Positions 55,653-64,000 of a DNA stretch of 64,000 nucleotides are shown in pieces; the first letter of the stretch is position 1, and each line of letters opens with the position of its first letter. Location: NCBI RefSeq assembly GCF_030815415.1, contig NZ_JAUSWW010000001.1, positions 682,001 to 746,000 of the forward strand, read 5' to 3'. This stretch comes from Streptomyces canus (GTDB lineage: Bacteria > Actinomycetota > Actinomycetes > Streptomycetales > Streptomycetaceae). The position numbers and the translations under genes were made by a program. The notes below the pieces were generated by a model that worked only from the letters and a program-made list of their open reading frames with translations, was not told where the DNA came from and did no database searches.

Positions 55653-56279
55653 CTACCGTGCGCAGGGCCGGCGGTTCGGGTGGCCGGCGGCCGGAGGGGT
55701 GCGCAAGCGTAGGCGCTCGCCCTGGGGGCCGAACATGATCAGGTACTCAACAGGCCCGCCGATGCCGACGTTCGCTACCCCGTGCGGGGTGTGGGTGTCG
55801 AACTCGGTGGCGTCCCCGGCAGTCAGGATGAGGTCGTGGTCGCCGAGTGCGAGCCACAGCCGCCCGTACAGCACGCACAGCCACTCATAGCCCTCGTGCG
55901 AGACCTGCCGCGGCCGCGCGGGCGGGTCCTCGAGCGCGGGCAGGATGTGCTTGTGGGCGTGCAGGCCGCCGACGTACCGGGTCAACGGCAGCACCGCCTT
56001 GTCGTCGCCGAAGCTCAGCGGTGCCGTGGCGCGCGGCTCGGCCGCGGGAGCGGATCCGGTGCCGGCCAGTTCGTCCAGGGTGAGGCCGTACTCCTTCGAC
56101 AGCCGCAGCAGCATCTCCAGGGTGGGCTTGCGTCGACCGGTCTCGATCCGGGACAGCGTGCTGGTGGAGATGCCGGTCGCGCAGCTGGCGCCGGCGAGCG
56201 TCGTGCCGTGGTGCTCGCGCGCGGCCCGCAACCGGGGCCCCATCGCGGCCAGCGTGCTGTCTACGTCGTCGACTGCCAC
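55653..56279 (-). CDS. XRE-family regulator with cupin sensor domain
   Basis: 208 residues from the GTG at 56279 (GGAG upstream). The helix-turn-helix is LRAAREHHGTTLAGASCATG, then STSTLSRIETGRRKPTLEML. The C-terminal half is a cupin (HEGYEWLCVLYGRLWLALGD, then GDATEFDTHTPHGVANVG) that binds a small ligand. It is divergent from an epoxide-hydrolase gene and the palindrome TTGCCAGTTTGGCAA lies between them, so it very likely controls that gene. A much longer in-frame extension upstream is antisense to the hydrolase and rejected. Confidence 0.9.
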   Translation of the reverse strand: MAVDDVDSTLAAMGPRLRAAREHHGTTLAGASCATGISTSTLSRIETGRRKPTLEMLLRLSKEYGLTLDELAGTGSAPAAEPRATAPLSFGDDKAVLPLTRYVGGLHAHKHILPALEDPPARPRQVSHEGYEWLCVLYGRLWLALGDHDLILTAGDATEFDTHTPHGVANVGIGGPVEYLIMFGPQGERLRLRTPPAAGHPNRRPCAR

Positions 56280-56340
56280 CTTCTCCGCTCCTTCGCGTCG
56301 TGCTTGCCGTGCCGCTTCACCTGCTCTGTTCTGCGCGAGT

Positions 56341-56355
56341 TTGCCAGTTTGGCAA
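56341..56355. promoter_or_regulatory. Palindrome between XRE-cupin and epoxide hydrolase genes
   Basis: TTGCCAGTTTGGCAA has 6-bp perfect arms around GTT and lies 61 bases from the regulator start and 77 from the hydrolase start. It is the likely operator. Confidence 0.65.
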
Positions 56356-56432
56356 GGCTGATCGCGTCGGGCGGGTGCCGCGCCGCATGATCGATGGGTA
56401 GCTGCGTCCGCCCGCGAATCGAGGAGTCGCCC

Positions 56433-57422
56433 ATGCAGCCCGAGCCGATTGCCGAGCTTTGGCACCGCACCGTCGCAGCCCCGGCCGGGCGCCTGCACCT
56501 GGTCGAGCAGGGCACCGGCCCGCTGGTCCTGCTTGTGCACGGCTTCCCCGAGTCCTGGTACTCCTGGCGCCGCCAGCTCCCGGCTCTTGCCGCGGCCGGC
56601 TACCGGGCGGTGGCGATCGACGTGCGCGGCTACGGCCGCTCCTCCAAGCCGGAAGCGCCCGACGCCTACCGGATGCTCGACCTGGTGGAGGACAACATCG
56701 CCGTCGTGCGCGCCCTCGGCGAGGAGAACGCGGTGGTCGTCGGCCACGACTGGGGCGCCAACATCGCCGCCGCCTGTGCCCTTCTGCACCCCGAGGTCTT
56801 CAGCGCCGTCGGCTTGCTGAGCGTTCCCTACGCGCCGCCCGGCGGCCCCCGCCCCTCCGACATCTTCGGCCAGATCGGCGGCCCCGAGCAGGAGTTCTAC
56901 GTCTCCTACTTCCAGGAACCCGGCCGCGCCGAGGCGGAGATCGAGCCCGATGTCCGGGGCTGGCTTGCGGGCTTCTACGCGGCCCTGTCCGCCGACACCA
57001 TGCCCGGCCAGGGCGCGCTTGACCCGCACTTCGTCACCCGCGGCGGCGGCCGGCTGCGCGACCGCTTCCCCACGGGGGACCTCCCGGCCTGGCTGAGCGA
57101 GGACGACCTCGACGTCTACGCCGGGGAGTTCGAACGCACAGGGATCACCGGCGCACTCAACCGCTACCGCAACATGGACCGGGACTGGGAAGACCTCGCC
57201 CCGCACCGCGGAGCCCCGATCAAGCAGCCGTCCCTGTTCATCGGCGGCGCCCTGGACGCCTCCACCACCTGGATGGCCGACGCCATCGACACCTACCCCA
57301 CCACCCTCCCCGGCCTGTCGGCCTCCCACCTCCTGGACAACTGCGGCCACTGGATCCAGCAGGAGCGCCCCGACGAGGTCAACCACCTGCTGACCGACTG
57401 GCTCGCCACCCTCCAGGGCTGA
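56433..57422 (+). CDS. Epoxide hydrolase-type alpha/beta hydrolase
   Basis: 329 residues. HGFPESWYSWRRQ (36-48) is the epoxide-hydrolase oxyanion motif; the nucleophile is Asp106 in VVGHDWGAN, and the catalytic His lies in NCGHWIQQERP. The cap contains Tyr residues (FYVSYFQEP, NRYRNMDRDW) that polarise the epoxide. An Asp nucleophile excludes ordinary esterases; soluble epoxide hydrolase is more likely than haloalkane dehalogenase. The ATG at 56433 is preferred over 56394. Control by the divergent XRE-cupin protein is inferred. Confidence 0.9.
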   Translation: MQPEPIAELWHRTVAAPAGRLHLVEQGTGPLVLLVHGFPESWYSWRRQLPALAAAGYRAVAIDVRGYGRSSKPEAPDAYRMLDLVEDNIAVVRALGEENAVVVGHDWGANIAAACALLHPEVFSAVGLLSVPYAPPGGPRPSDIFGQIGGPEQEFYVSYFQEPGRAEAEIEPDVRGWLAGFYAALSADTMPGQGALDPHFVTRGGGRLRDRFPTGDLPAWLSEDDLDVYAGEFERTGITGALNRYRNMDRDWEDLAPHRGAPIKQPSLFIGGALDASTTWMADAIDTYPTTLPGLSASHLLDNCGHWIQQERPDEVNHLLTDWLATLQG

Positions 57423-57771
57423 ACCAGCCCGGCTGCCCCGGGCAGCCTGGCGGGTCGTTCGAGCTGGGCGGCGGGATACGGCGCATGGCGGTCTGCTCGG
57501 TGAGGCCGAACACCCGCATCAGCCGGAGCGGGTCGGCGCTTTCGGCTGCGTCGTTGAGGATGCGGTCTTGTCGCAGGCCGCTCAGTGGCAGCCCGCGGGG
57601 AAAGGCTCCGCTCAGGGTGCCGATGTTCACGGCCGGGCGGTCGGGCTCGGCTCTCCTGGCAGACCAGCAGGGGGCGAACCAGGCCGGCCAGCGGTGGTGG
57701 CGGTAGGTGTCGGCGTACGGGCTGCCTGGCTCTGGCCGCGGTTGCGTGATGGCTACGTCACGTCCCTCCAA
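57423..57771 (-). pseudogene. Tyrosine recombinase/integrase-like C-terminal relic
   Basis: Following changes of frame the minus strand gives YRHHRWPAWF, then PLSGLRQDRILNDAAESADP and LRLMRVFGLTEQTAMR, similar to the C-terminal end of actinobacterial integrase-like proteins (LRQDRIL...DPLRL..VFGL...TA..Y). No catalytic core remains. It may mark an old integration event next to the epoxide hydrolase gene. Confidence 0.55.
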
Positions 57772-57954
57772 CCCTGATCGGCGTGACTGGCCGGATGACC
57801 GCCCAGCCCTGCATGGCCGGCAGTCGGCGGCATCGGGAAGTCGACACTGGCCGGGCGCTGGGCAGGCGAGCGGCCGTGTACAACCCCGTGTGGTGGATCA
57901 CGGCTGAGTCGCCGAGCAAGTTACGGCCACGGCAGGCAAGCACCCCCTCTAGCC
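57772..57954. other. Spacer with no supported gene
   Basis: Short frames only, between the integrase relic and the MpaB-like gene. Confidence 0.35.
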
Positions 57955-58809
57955 CTAACCGCGGGTCCCTCGTGGGGTCATGGCCCAGCGGATGGTTCGG
58001 GTCAGGGCCTGGCCGGTGGGCCGCACGGCGAGGTCGTCCAGCAGGGGCAGGCGCGGCAGCCACAGCATGTCGCGGGCCCAGGAAGGGAGGAGAGCTACGG
58101 CGCTGGCGGCGAGGCCGCCGTAGAACGGGCGCACCACGAGGGGCAGTGGGGGCCGGAGGAGGAGGAATCGGGCGGCGGCTCGGGCTTGCGGGGTGGCGTG
58201 CAGTTCGGGGAGATAGGCGGCCAGGCTCTCCGACAGTTCGCGGCGGTCGCGGGGTGGCGCGATGACGCCCAGCGCCTCGGCGACGCGTGCGGTGTCCGCG
58301 ACGTAGGCGTCGTAGCCGGCTGGGTCCAGCGGGTGGGCTCCGTACCGTTCGTGGGCGCGCAGGAAGCTGTCCGTCTCGGCGGCGTGAACCCAGGCGAGCA
58401 GGTGCGGATCGGCCGCGTGGTACGGCATTCCGTCGGTGGTCGTCCCGCGGATGCGGTCGTGGATGCCGCGGACGTGGTCGACGGCCCGCTGGGCGTCCTC
58501 TGCGGTGCCGTAGGTCGTCACGGCCAGGAAGGTGCTGGTGCGCTGGAGGCGGCCCCATGGGTCGCCGCGGTAGCCGGAGTGCCCGGCCACCGCCGCCATG
58601 GCGAGGGGGTGCAGGGACTGCAGGAGAAGTGCGCTGAGCCCGCCGATGAACATGGAGGCGTCACCGTGGACGGTGCGGATCGGGCGGTCGGGGGCGAACC
58701 AGCGCGGGCCCGGGGTGTCATGGATGCGGGCGCGGTTGGCCGGTCCGTCGGGGCCCGCGACGCGGCGGAACAGGGCCTGGCCCAACTGTTCACGGACTGT
58801 CGTCAGCAT
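57955..58809 (-). CDS. MpaB-family oxygenase-like protein (DUF2236)
   Basis: 284 residues, the usual DUF2236 length. HGDASMFIGGLSALLLQSLH, then MAAVAGHSGYRGDPWGRLQR contains the conserved His and Asp residues thought to hold haem or another metal in this family (latex-clearing protein and MpaB relatives). HLLAWVHAAETDSFLRAHER is the second conserved block. GGGGAGG stands before the ATG. It is the last gene of the minus-strand cluster with the SRPBCC, FAD oxidoreductase and SDR genes. Substrate unknown. Confidence 0.87.
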   Translation of the reverse strand: MLTTVREQLGQALFRRVAGPDGPANRARIHDTPGPRWFAPDRPIRTVHGDASMFIGGLSALLLQSLHPLAMAAVAGHSGYRGDPWGRLQRTSTFLAVTTYGTAEDAQRAVDHVRGIHDRIRGTTTDGMPYHAADPHLLAWVHAAETDSFLRAHERYGAHPLDPAGYDAYVADTARVAEALGVIAPPRDRRELSESLAAYLPELHATPQARAAARFLLLRPPLPLVVRPFYGGLAASAVALLPSWARDMLWLPRLPLLDDLAVRPTGQALTRTIRWAMTPRGTRG

Positions 58810-58862
58810 GGTCGGCCTCCCCTCTTCTGCTGCTTTCCAGTGTGCGCGTGCCCGTGCATGGG

Positions 58863-59351
58863 TTACCGGCCGGCGGGCGCCTGCTGCGGCTCACGGTTCG
58901 ATGCCGGCCACACATAGGGCAGATCAGCTGGTGCGTCGGGAAACAGAGCGGCGTACACCTCCGGTTCCTTACGGACCAGTGCCGAGCGGTGGCTTTCGTG
59001 GAAGGCCTCGTCGCCGAGCCAGGGCGGCAGTTCGCCGGCGGCGGCCAGCTGCGACTGCTCGCGCACCGCGACACCGGGCCGGTGCGCGGCCAGGCCGGCG
59101 ACGAGCGAGGCGGCACAGCTGTCCTGGTGTCCCTGTGCGCGCCAGACCCGGCAGATCTCCAGGCCGTACCGTACGAGTGCCTCCTCATACCCGGTCCACA
59201 TCCGTACGGCCGGGTGTCTGCGCCAGCCGTATCCGGGGACGGTCAGGCCGCGCAGCACCTGCAGGGCCTCGACCCGCTGTTTGCCCAGCCGGCGCCGGTC
59301 CAGCAGCAGGGCCGTCTCCCGGAAGTCGGGGTGGGGCAGGAAGGTCTGCAT
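58863..59351 (-). CDS. MSMEG_6728-type protein with pyrimidine-dimer DNA glycosylase-like domain
   Basis: 162 residues. MQTFLPHPDFRETALLLDRR, then LGKQRVEALQVLRGL and HPAVRMWTGYEEALVRYGLE match the Pyr_excise domain, which is related to phage T4 endonuclease V that starts repair of UV dimers. The C-terminus HESHRSALVRKEPEVYAALF, then PYVWP is also conserved. A DNA repair role after UV is plausible from the family but not proven. AGGTGA precedes the ATG; it lies 11 bases after the original end of the SDR gene. Confidence 0.8.
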   Translation of the reverse strand: MQTFLPHPDFRETALLLDRRRLGKQRVEALQVLRGLTVPGYGWRRHPAVRMWTGYEEALVRYGLEICRVWRAQGHQDSCAASLVAGLAAHRPGVAVREQSQLAAAGELPPWLGDEAFHESHRSALVRKEPEVYAALFPDAPADLPYVWPASNREPQQAPAGR

Positions 59352-59362
59352 GGCTCACCTGC

Positions 59363-60243
59363 TCAGTTCTTGCGCCGCCCGCGGGCCGCGCGGTCGGCGA
59401 GGCCGCCTGCGCCGAGGGGGCCGGTGTATTCGACGGGCTTCTCGGCCTCCAGACGGGGCAGCGCGCGGCGTCAGACCCGCAGTACCAGGGGTGGCAGGGC
59501 CGCGCGCACCGGTTGGGCCAGCCGTAGCCAGGGCGGCGCGTACACGGTCGTACGGCGCCGCTCCAGACCCGTCACCAGGCGTGCGGCGACCGTGTCCACC
59601 GGGTAGACGCGGCGGGCCGGCGGGGGCATGTGGGTGCGCAGTTCGCGCAGCACCGCATACCGGTCGGCGTCGCGGATCATGTCGGTGTCGGTCCAGTTGA
59701 GGTATCCGATGCCCACGGCGACGCCCCGGTGCGCCACCTCCGCCCGCAGGGCGTGCGCGAAGGCTTCGACTCCGGCCTTGGATGCGCAGTAGGCGCTCAT
59801 CAGCGGAGCGGCGCCCAGCGATGCCAGCGAGGCGATCTGGAGGAAATAGCCTGCCGTGTCGAGGAGGTCCGGCAGGAACGCCCGGGCCGTGTGGGCGCTG
59901 CCGGTGAGGTTGACGTCGATGACGCGGCTCCAGGCAGCCGGATCCGAGGCGAGGAACGGGCCCCCTTCCGCGATGCCCGCGTTCGCCACGACGGAGGGCG
60001 GGCCGAGATGGGCTCGCACGGCGGCGGCCGCCGCGTCGAGCGCGGCCGGGCCGGTGACGTCGACCTCGATGGCCAGTGCCGGGCCCGGCAGGGACGCGGC
60101 CATGGTGTCCAGGGCGGCCTTCTCGTGGCCGAGCAGCGCGACCCGGGCGCCGGGCCGGCGATCTCGCGGGCCATGGCCGCGCCCAGACCGCGGGCTGCTC
60201 CGGTGACGGCGACTGTCCGGCCGGCGAGGGGGCTGCTGCGCAC
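59363..60243 (-). pseudogene. Short-chain dehydrogenase/reductase with a frameshift and an in-frame TGA
   Basis: The NAD(P) motif VTGAARGLGAAMAREI starts in one frame. After a shift near 60160 the next gives GARVALLGHEKAALDTMAAS and continues through NAGIAEGGPF to the active site SAYCASKAG with catalytic Tyr and Lys. At 59473-59471 a TGA interrupts. The same frame continues RRALPRLEAEKPVEYTGPLG, then AGGLADRAARGRRKN, the usual end of such SDRs, to 59363. So there are two lesions, one of them removing only the last 36 residues. Confidence 0.8.
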
Positions 60244-60316
60244 GGGCTGGCCTTCCTTCCGTTGGACTGTGCCTCCTGTCGGATACTTCCGTGGCGACGG
60301 GGTGTGCGGATGCGCG

Positions 60317-60796
60317 TCAGGTTTCCGGGCTCGGTGGGCACGCGGCGTGGTGGGGGTGGCCGGGGGTGCGGCGCTCTTCCTTCATCTGCGCCTCGTACAG
60401 GTGGTCGCGGCCCTGTGCGAGCTCCGCCACCACGGTCGACTCCAGCTGCTGGAAGGGGCGGTAGTAGGTGGCGTTGTAGGCCTCGACGATCTGGAAGGTC
60501 CAGTGCCCGGGGATGACGTTGCGTCCCAGGATCTCCGCGCGGATCTTCTCGGCCCATTCGGGGTGGCCGGCTTCGCGCAGCAGCCGGACGGCACGGTCCA
60601 GCTCCAGGTCGGCGCCGCCGGTCAGCTGGTGGAACGCGTACAGACTGCCTCTGGCCCGCTCGGTCGTCTCCAGGGCCTTGGACAGCGCGCCGAGGGCCTC
60701 GACGGTCTTGTCGTCGACCCCGGGCGGCCGCCGGTGGTCACAGTCGGGGCCGTTCGGGCTTTCGGGGCGGTCGGGGGTTTCCTGGACGTGGTTCAC
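60317..60796 (-). CDS. Conserved-looking hypothetical protein of the SRPBCC/FAD oxidoreductase cluster
   Basis: 159 residues. A charged N-terminus is followed by a helical domain: TVEALGALSKALETTERARG, then LYAFHQLTGGADLELDRAVR and LLREAGHPEWAEKIRAEILG, then IPGHWTFQIVEAYNATYYRP. The GTG at 60796 has AAGGAG in front. The frame overlaps the predicted end of the upstream oxidoreductase gene by 59 bases. I know no function; the ordered sequence and position within the cluster suggest a partner of the neighbouring enzymes. Confidence 0.75.
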   Translation of the reverse strand: MNHVQETPDRPESPNGPDCDHRRPPGVDDKTVEALGALSKALETTERARGSLYAFHQLTGGADLELDRAVRLLREAGHPEWAEKIRAEILGRNVIPGHWTFQIVEAYNATYYRPFQQLESTVVAELAQGRDHLYEAQMKEERRTPGHPHHAACPPSPET

Positions 60797-62430
60797 GGGT
60801 TCTCCTTGGCGTCAGCGGCGGGCCACCGGCGCGGTCGCGGCGGGTCAGCAGCCGTTGGGCGCGGGCCAGACCGGGTGGCCGGTGGCGGCGCAGTGTGGCC
60901 CGGGCGGCGTTGGCGCCCGGTGCGCCGTGGACGCCGCCGCCCGTGTGGGCCCCGGAGGAGGCCAGGAAGAGGCCGGGGACGGCGGTCTCGGGGCGCCCGG
61001 TGCCGGGGGCGGGGCGGAAGACGAGCTGCTGGTGGAGCGCGGCCGTGCCTCCGTTGATGGCGCCGCCGTGCAGATTGGCGTCGAGGGACTCCGGGGTGGG
61101 GGGCGCCAGGATGCGGCGGGCGCGGATCAGGGAGCGGAAGCCGGGCGCGAAGCGTTCCACCTGGCGTTCGACCCGGTCGGCCATGAGTTCCTGGTCCTTG
61201 GTGTCCCAGCGGCCGGTGATGCCCTCGTCGCCGGCGTCAGCGCCGATCTCGTGGGGGAGGTGGGTGTAGGCCCAGGCCGATTCGGTGCCCTGCGGGGAGC
61301 GGGTGGCATCCGCGGTGGTCATCTGGCCGAACAGCAGGAAGGGCCGGTCCGGTATCTCGCGCATGGCGATCTGCGCGGCGAAACGAGTGAGCTCGTCCAC
61401 GCCGTCGGCGAGATGTACGGTGCCCGCCCGGGGCGCCCTGCTCGGCCTGCCAGGGCACCGGGCCGTCCAGCGCCCAGTCCACCTTGAAGGTGGCGAAGTC
61501 CCACTGGAAGCGGCGCAGGTCATCCTGAAGCTGCGCGGGCAGGTGCTCGGGGTCGAGGAGATCGCCGTACAGGGCGGGCACCGACACGTCCGCCAGCACC
61601 GCCCGGCGAGCCACCACCGCGTCACCGGCCGCCGTCCGCACGCCGACGGCCCGCCCGCCACGGACGACGATCCGCTCGACGCGCTGCCCGCAGCGGATCT
61701 GCCCGCCCTGAGCCTCCAGGCGCCGCGCCAGGGTCTCGGTCAGGGCGCCGGAACCGCCGACCGGGACGGGGAAGCCGTACGTCTGTCCCAGCATGCCCAT
61801 CAGCCAGCCGAAGCCGCCGCGGCCCGCCGACTCGGGGGCGAGATCGGCGTGCAGGGCGTTGCCGGCCAGCAGCAGCCGGCTGCCCTGGCCGCGGAACTCC
61901 TCCTCGCCCATGCGGCGCACCGGCAGGACCAGGGTGCGTGCCAGGCGCAGTCCGCCCGCGACCCGCAGCCGCCGGGCCAGCCGCGCCGTCGCGCGCACGG
62001 GCGGGAAGGGCGTGAACAGGGCGTCCAGGATGTCGGGCCGCAGAGATTCCCAGTCGTGCAGTCGCCGCCAGGCGGCCCCGTCGCCCGGTGCGAAGGCGTC
62101 GAGGGACGCGGCGGTGGTGTCGATGTCACGGTCCAGGAGGGCGCAGCTGCCGTCGGTGAGCGGGTGGGCGAGCACGCTGGGCGCGTGGCTCCAGCGCAGC
62201 CCGTACCGGTCCAGGCGCAGCGCGGTCAGGACCGGAAAGGCGGCTGCGAGCGGGTTGAAGGCGCTGAAGACGTCGCTGACGTAGGCGGGATCGACGCCGT
62301 GGTCGTGGCGAACGGCGCCGCCCGGCTCCGGCTGCTCCTCCAGCACCTCGACGCTCCATTCGGCGTCCGCGAGCAGGTTGGCGGCGACCAGGCCGTTGGG
62401 GCCCGCTCCGATCACCACGGCGTCAGGCAT
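60738..62430 (-). pseudogene. FAD-dependent oxidoreductase (phytoene dehydrogenase-like), frameshifted
   Basis: The dinucleotide motif VVIGAGPNGLVAANLLADA at the N-terminus, then VEVLEEQPEPGGAVRHD, marks a CrtI-like flavoprotein. The frame holds until WALDGPVPWQAEQ (about 61435). A shift there in a G/C run is followed in the next frame by APRAGTVHLADGVDELTRFA, then AYTHLPHEIGADAGDEGITG and the FAD-binding end LFLASSGAHTGGGVHGAPGA. It would oxidise a lipid or isoprenoid. Its ATG overlaps the end of the SRPBCC gene. Confidence 0.85.
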
Positions 62431-62873
62431 GCCCGGCTCCCGCCACACCCTGCACCGACGCCTGCCGCGGAGCCTCCCGGGCCTGGCGCACCTCGTTCTC
62501 GCACAGCCGGGCGAGGCGGGCCAGCATGGTGCGGTGGCGCATCTGGACCAGCGCTTCGAAGCCGATGTTGTGCAGCCGGCCGCCCGGCGCCCTGCAGGGG
62601 GTGCTCGTCCACGATCACCAGGCAGTGCTCGCCCCACGGCCGCAGTTCGATCGCGATGCGTGCGGTGCCCAGCGGTCCGGCGTGGGCCTCCAGCTCCAGG
62701 GCCACGCCTTCCTCGCAGCGGCGCACGACCGTCTCGTTGACCAGCTTGAGCGGGCCGAGCGGGACCTGGAAGCGAATCGCCGCGTCCTGGTGGGGCCACT
62801 GCCCGCGAACCGGCTCAGAGTGGGAGCCGCCGCGCACCGAAGGCGCAGCCCAGCTGCAGCTTCTGTCCGTCAT
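62423..62873 (-). pseudogene. SRPBCC-family lipid/cyclase-like protein, frameshifted and possibly truncated
   Basis: IRFQVPLGPLKLVNETVVRR, then CEEGVALELEAHAGPLGTAR and ELRPWGEHCLVIVDEHPLQG form the SRPBCC helix-grip core. After a shift near 62590 the tail GGRLHNIGFEALVQMRHRTM, then LARLARLCENEVRQAREA follows in the other frame to TGA at 62423, overlapping the oxidoreductase start. The first 40 or so residues expected for the family are not convincing. It would bind a hydrophobic ligand. Confidence 0.7.
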
Positions 62874-63002
62874 CGGCACCCAGGACACGATTCCCCGCGC
62901 GCACGAACTCGGACGTCCGCAGGCTGAGTCCGACCAGCCTAGGAGTATCGCGGCCACCTTGCGCTGCTACATCGGACGTGCGGCGGGGCTACCGTCGATG
63001 GC

Positions 63003-63872
63003 ATGGACAGCGACAACCTTCTGGGGCGGTTTCTGCGAGCTCGACGCGGCCTTGTGCGGCCCGAGGACCAGGGCATGCCCGTTTTCGGCCACCGCCGTGT
63101 GGCGGGCCTGCGCCGGGAGGAAGTGGCCATGCTGTCCGGGCTGAGCACCGACTACTACGTGCGCCTGGAACAGGGGCGCGAGAGGAACCCGTCGGTGCAG
63201 GTGGTCGACGCGCTGGCGCGCACGCTGATGCTGGACGACGAAGCGATCGCCCATCTGCATCAGCTGGCCCGGCCCGTGCCGGGACGCTCCCGCAGGAGAA
63301 CCCGGCGCCAGCGGGTCAGTCCCTCTCTGCTGCAGATGATGAACGGCTGGACCGACACACCTGCCGTGATCCTGGGGCATTGTATGGACGTACTGGCCCA
63401 CAACGCCCTGGGCGGCGCCCTGTTCGCGGGCCACACCTATAGCGGCGACCTGATGCGGCTCGTCTTCCTCGACCCCGACGCCCGGGACTTCTACCCGGAC
63501 TGGGACCGGGTCGCCGCCAACACGGTCGGCGGCCTGCGCGAGGCGGCGGGAACCGACTACGACGACCCGCAGTTGATCGAGCTGGTGGGCGAACTGTCGC
63601 TCAAGAGCGGCGAGTTCCGCAGGTTGTGGGCGCGTCATGACATCCGCCAGAAGAGGCACGAGACGAAACGCTTCCGGCATCCGCTAGTTGGCGAACTCAC
63701 CCTGACCTACGAGTCGTTGACCATCAACAGCGCGCCCGGGCAGCAACTGGTCGTCTACCAGGCCGAGCCCGCCGGCCCCTCCGCTCACGCGCTGTCGCTG
63801 CTCGGCAGTCTCACGGCGACGGAGACGGCGCGGGCTGCGGATTCCGCGCAGCAGGACGTCACCACAGACTGA
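63003..63872 (+). CDS. XRE-family regulator with MmyB-like ligand domain
   Basis: 289 residues. The N-terminal helix-turn-helix is LGRFLRARRGLVRPEDQGMP, then GLRREEVAMLSGLSTDYYVR and LEQGRERNPSVQVVDALART, the typical GLRREEVA type. From about residue 105 the MmyB-like PAS-type domain follows (PAVILGHCMDVLAHNALGGA, then RDFYPDWDRVAANTVGGLRE and HPLVGELTLTYESL), which in relatives binds fatty acids. It is divergent from the SRPBCC gene and likely controls the cluster down to the MpaB-like gene. Confidence 0.92.
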   Translation: MDSDNLLGRFLRARRGLVRPEDQGMPVFGHRRVAGLRREEVAMLSGLSTDYYVRLEQGRERNPSVQVVDALARTLMLDDEAIAHLHQLARPVPGRSRRRTRRQRVSPSLLQMMNGWTDTPAVILGHCMDVLAHNALGGALFAGHTYSGDLMRLVFLDPDARDFYPDWDRVAANTVGGLREAAGTDYDDPQLIELVGELSLKSGEFRRLWARHDIRQKRHETKRFRHPLVGELTLTYESLTINSAPGQQLVVYQAEPAGPSAHALSLLGSLTATETARAADSAQQDVTTD

Positions 63873-64000
63873 CCGACCGCACCCCGACCGCCATTCCTGG
63901 GAGTTCGCCGCGCCCATACGCCGCGGTGCCTCACTCAACCACGCACGTCACGACGGAACGTATCCCCCATGTCTGCAGATGCTACGCCCGTCTGGTTCAT

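Noticed and set aside
56280..57386. In-frame extension of the XRE-cupin gene to 577 codons
   Set aside because: The extra part is antisense to the epoxide hydrolase; the cupin regulator has a good GTG start at 56279.
1..64000. CRISPR arrays, tRNA or rRNA genes, conjugation or replication origins
   Set aside because: No regularly spaced direct repeats, no cloverleaf-like CCA/T-loop pattern and no rRNA-like sequence were noticed on reading; a covariance-model scan would be needed for proof.

Overview
The window looks like a Streptomyces accessory region, probably a chromosome arm or large plasmid. It is very GC-rich with GC-biased third codon positions and many GTG starts behind GGAGG-type ribosome sites. 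Its families are typical of streptomycetes: LacI, TetR, WYL and XRE regulators, ABC-type lipoprotein, CGNR protein, MpaB-type DUF2236 protein. No rRNA, tRNA, CRISPR array or replication origin was seen. Insertion-sequence remains are dense and many genes are broken.

Layout. 1-7.8 kb: the 3' end of a secreted GH5 glucanase, an IS5-type relic, then a LacI-controlled carbohydrate module (hydroxypyruvate-isomerase-like enzyme, sugar-binding lipoprotein, Gfo/Idh/MocA dehydrogenase, TIM-barrel isomerase). The module carries a deleted IS200/IS605 element and an IS1380 remnant that landed on the last stop codon. 7.9-15.4 kb: DUF3533 membrane protein, SGNH and CocE-type hydrolases (both damaged), a TetR/hydrolase pair sharing three identical operators, and an ECF sigma factor with its coupled membrane protein, both frameshifted. 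15.8-28.4 kb: an aromatic/acyl-CoA catabolic district. It has pcaI-pcaJ-pcaF plus a 1-Cys peroxiredoxin, a CGNR protein, an enoyl-CoA hydratase/hydrolase-NTF2 fusion/flavin reductase operon, a divergent operon of two hydrolases and a metallo-beta-lactamase-fold protein, and a dienelactone hydrolase. Together these could convert a ring-derived acid to succinyl-CoA and acetyl-CoA.

28.5-36.8 kb is an IS cluster (IS630 relic, IS3, IS701, IS630). The IS3 copy sits between a VOC protein operator and its divergent WYL regulator. 36.8-40.1 kb: TetR/MFS efflux pair with three operators, and a RibD-domain reductase. 40.1-49.5 kb is mostly gene fragments and small genes. 49.5-56.3 kb: XRE-like protein, SUKH protein, a second LexA-type repressor with a degenerate SOS box, a nucleoside-deoxyribosyltransferase-like protein and a broken methyltransferase. 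55.6-57.8 kb: XRE-cupin regulator divergent from an epoxide hydrolase, then an integrase relic. 57.9-63.9 kb: a six-gene minus-strand cluster (SRPBCC, FAD oxidoreductase, unknown, SDR, pyrimidine-dimer-glycosylase-like, MpaB-like) divergent from an XRE/MmyB regulator. It resembles light/UV-response clusters.

About twenty-five reading frames are interrupted by single shifts or in-frame stops. This is either real decay of an arm region or uncorrected sequencing error in G/C runs; only reads can decide. All family assignments are by eye from motifs; no database search was run.
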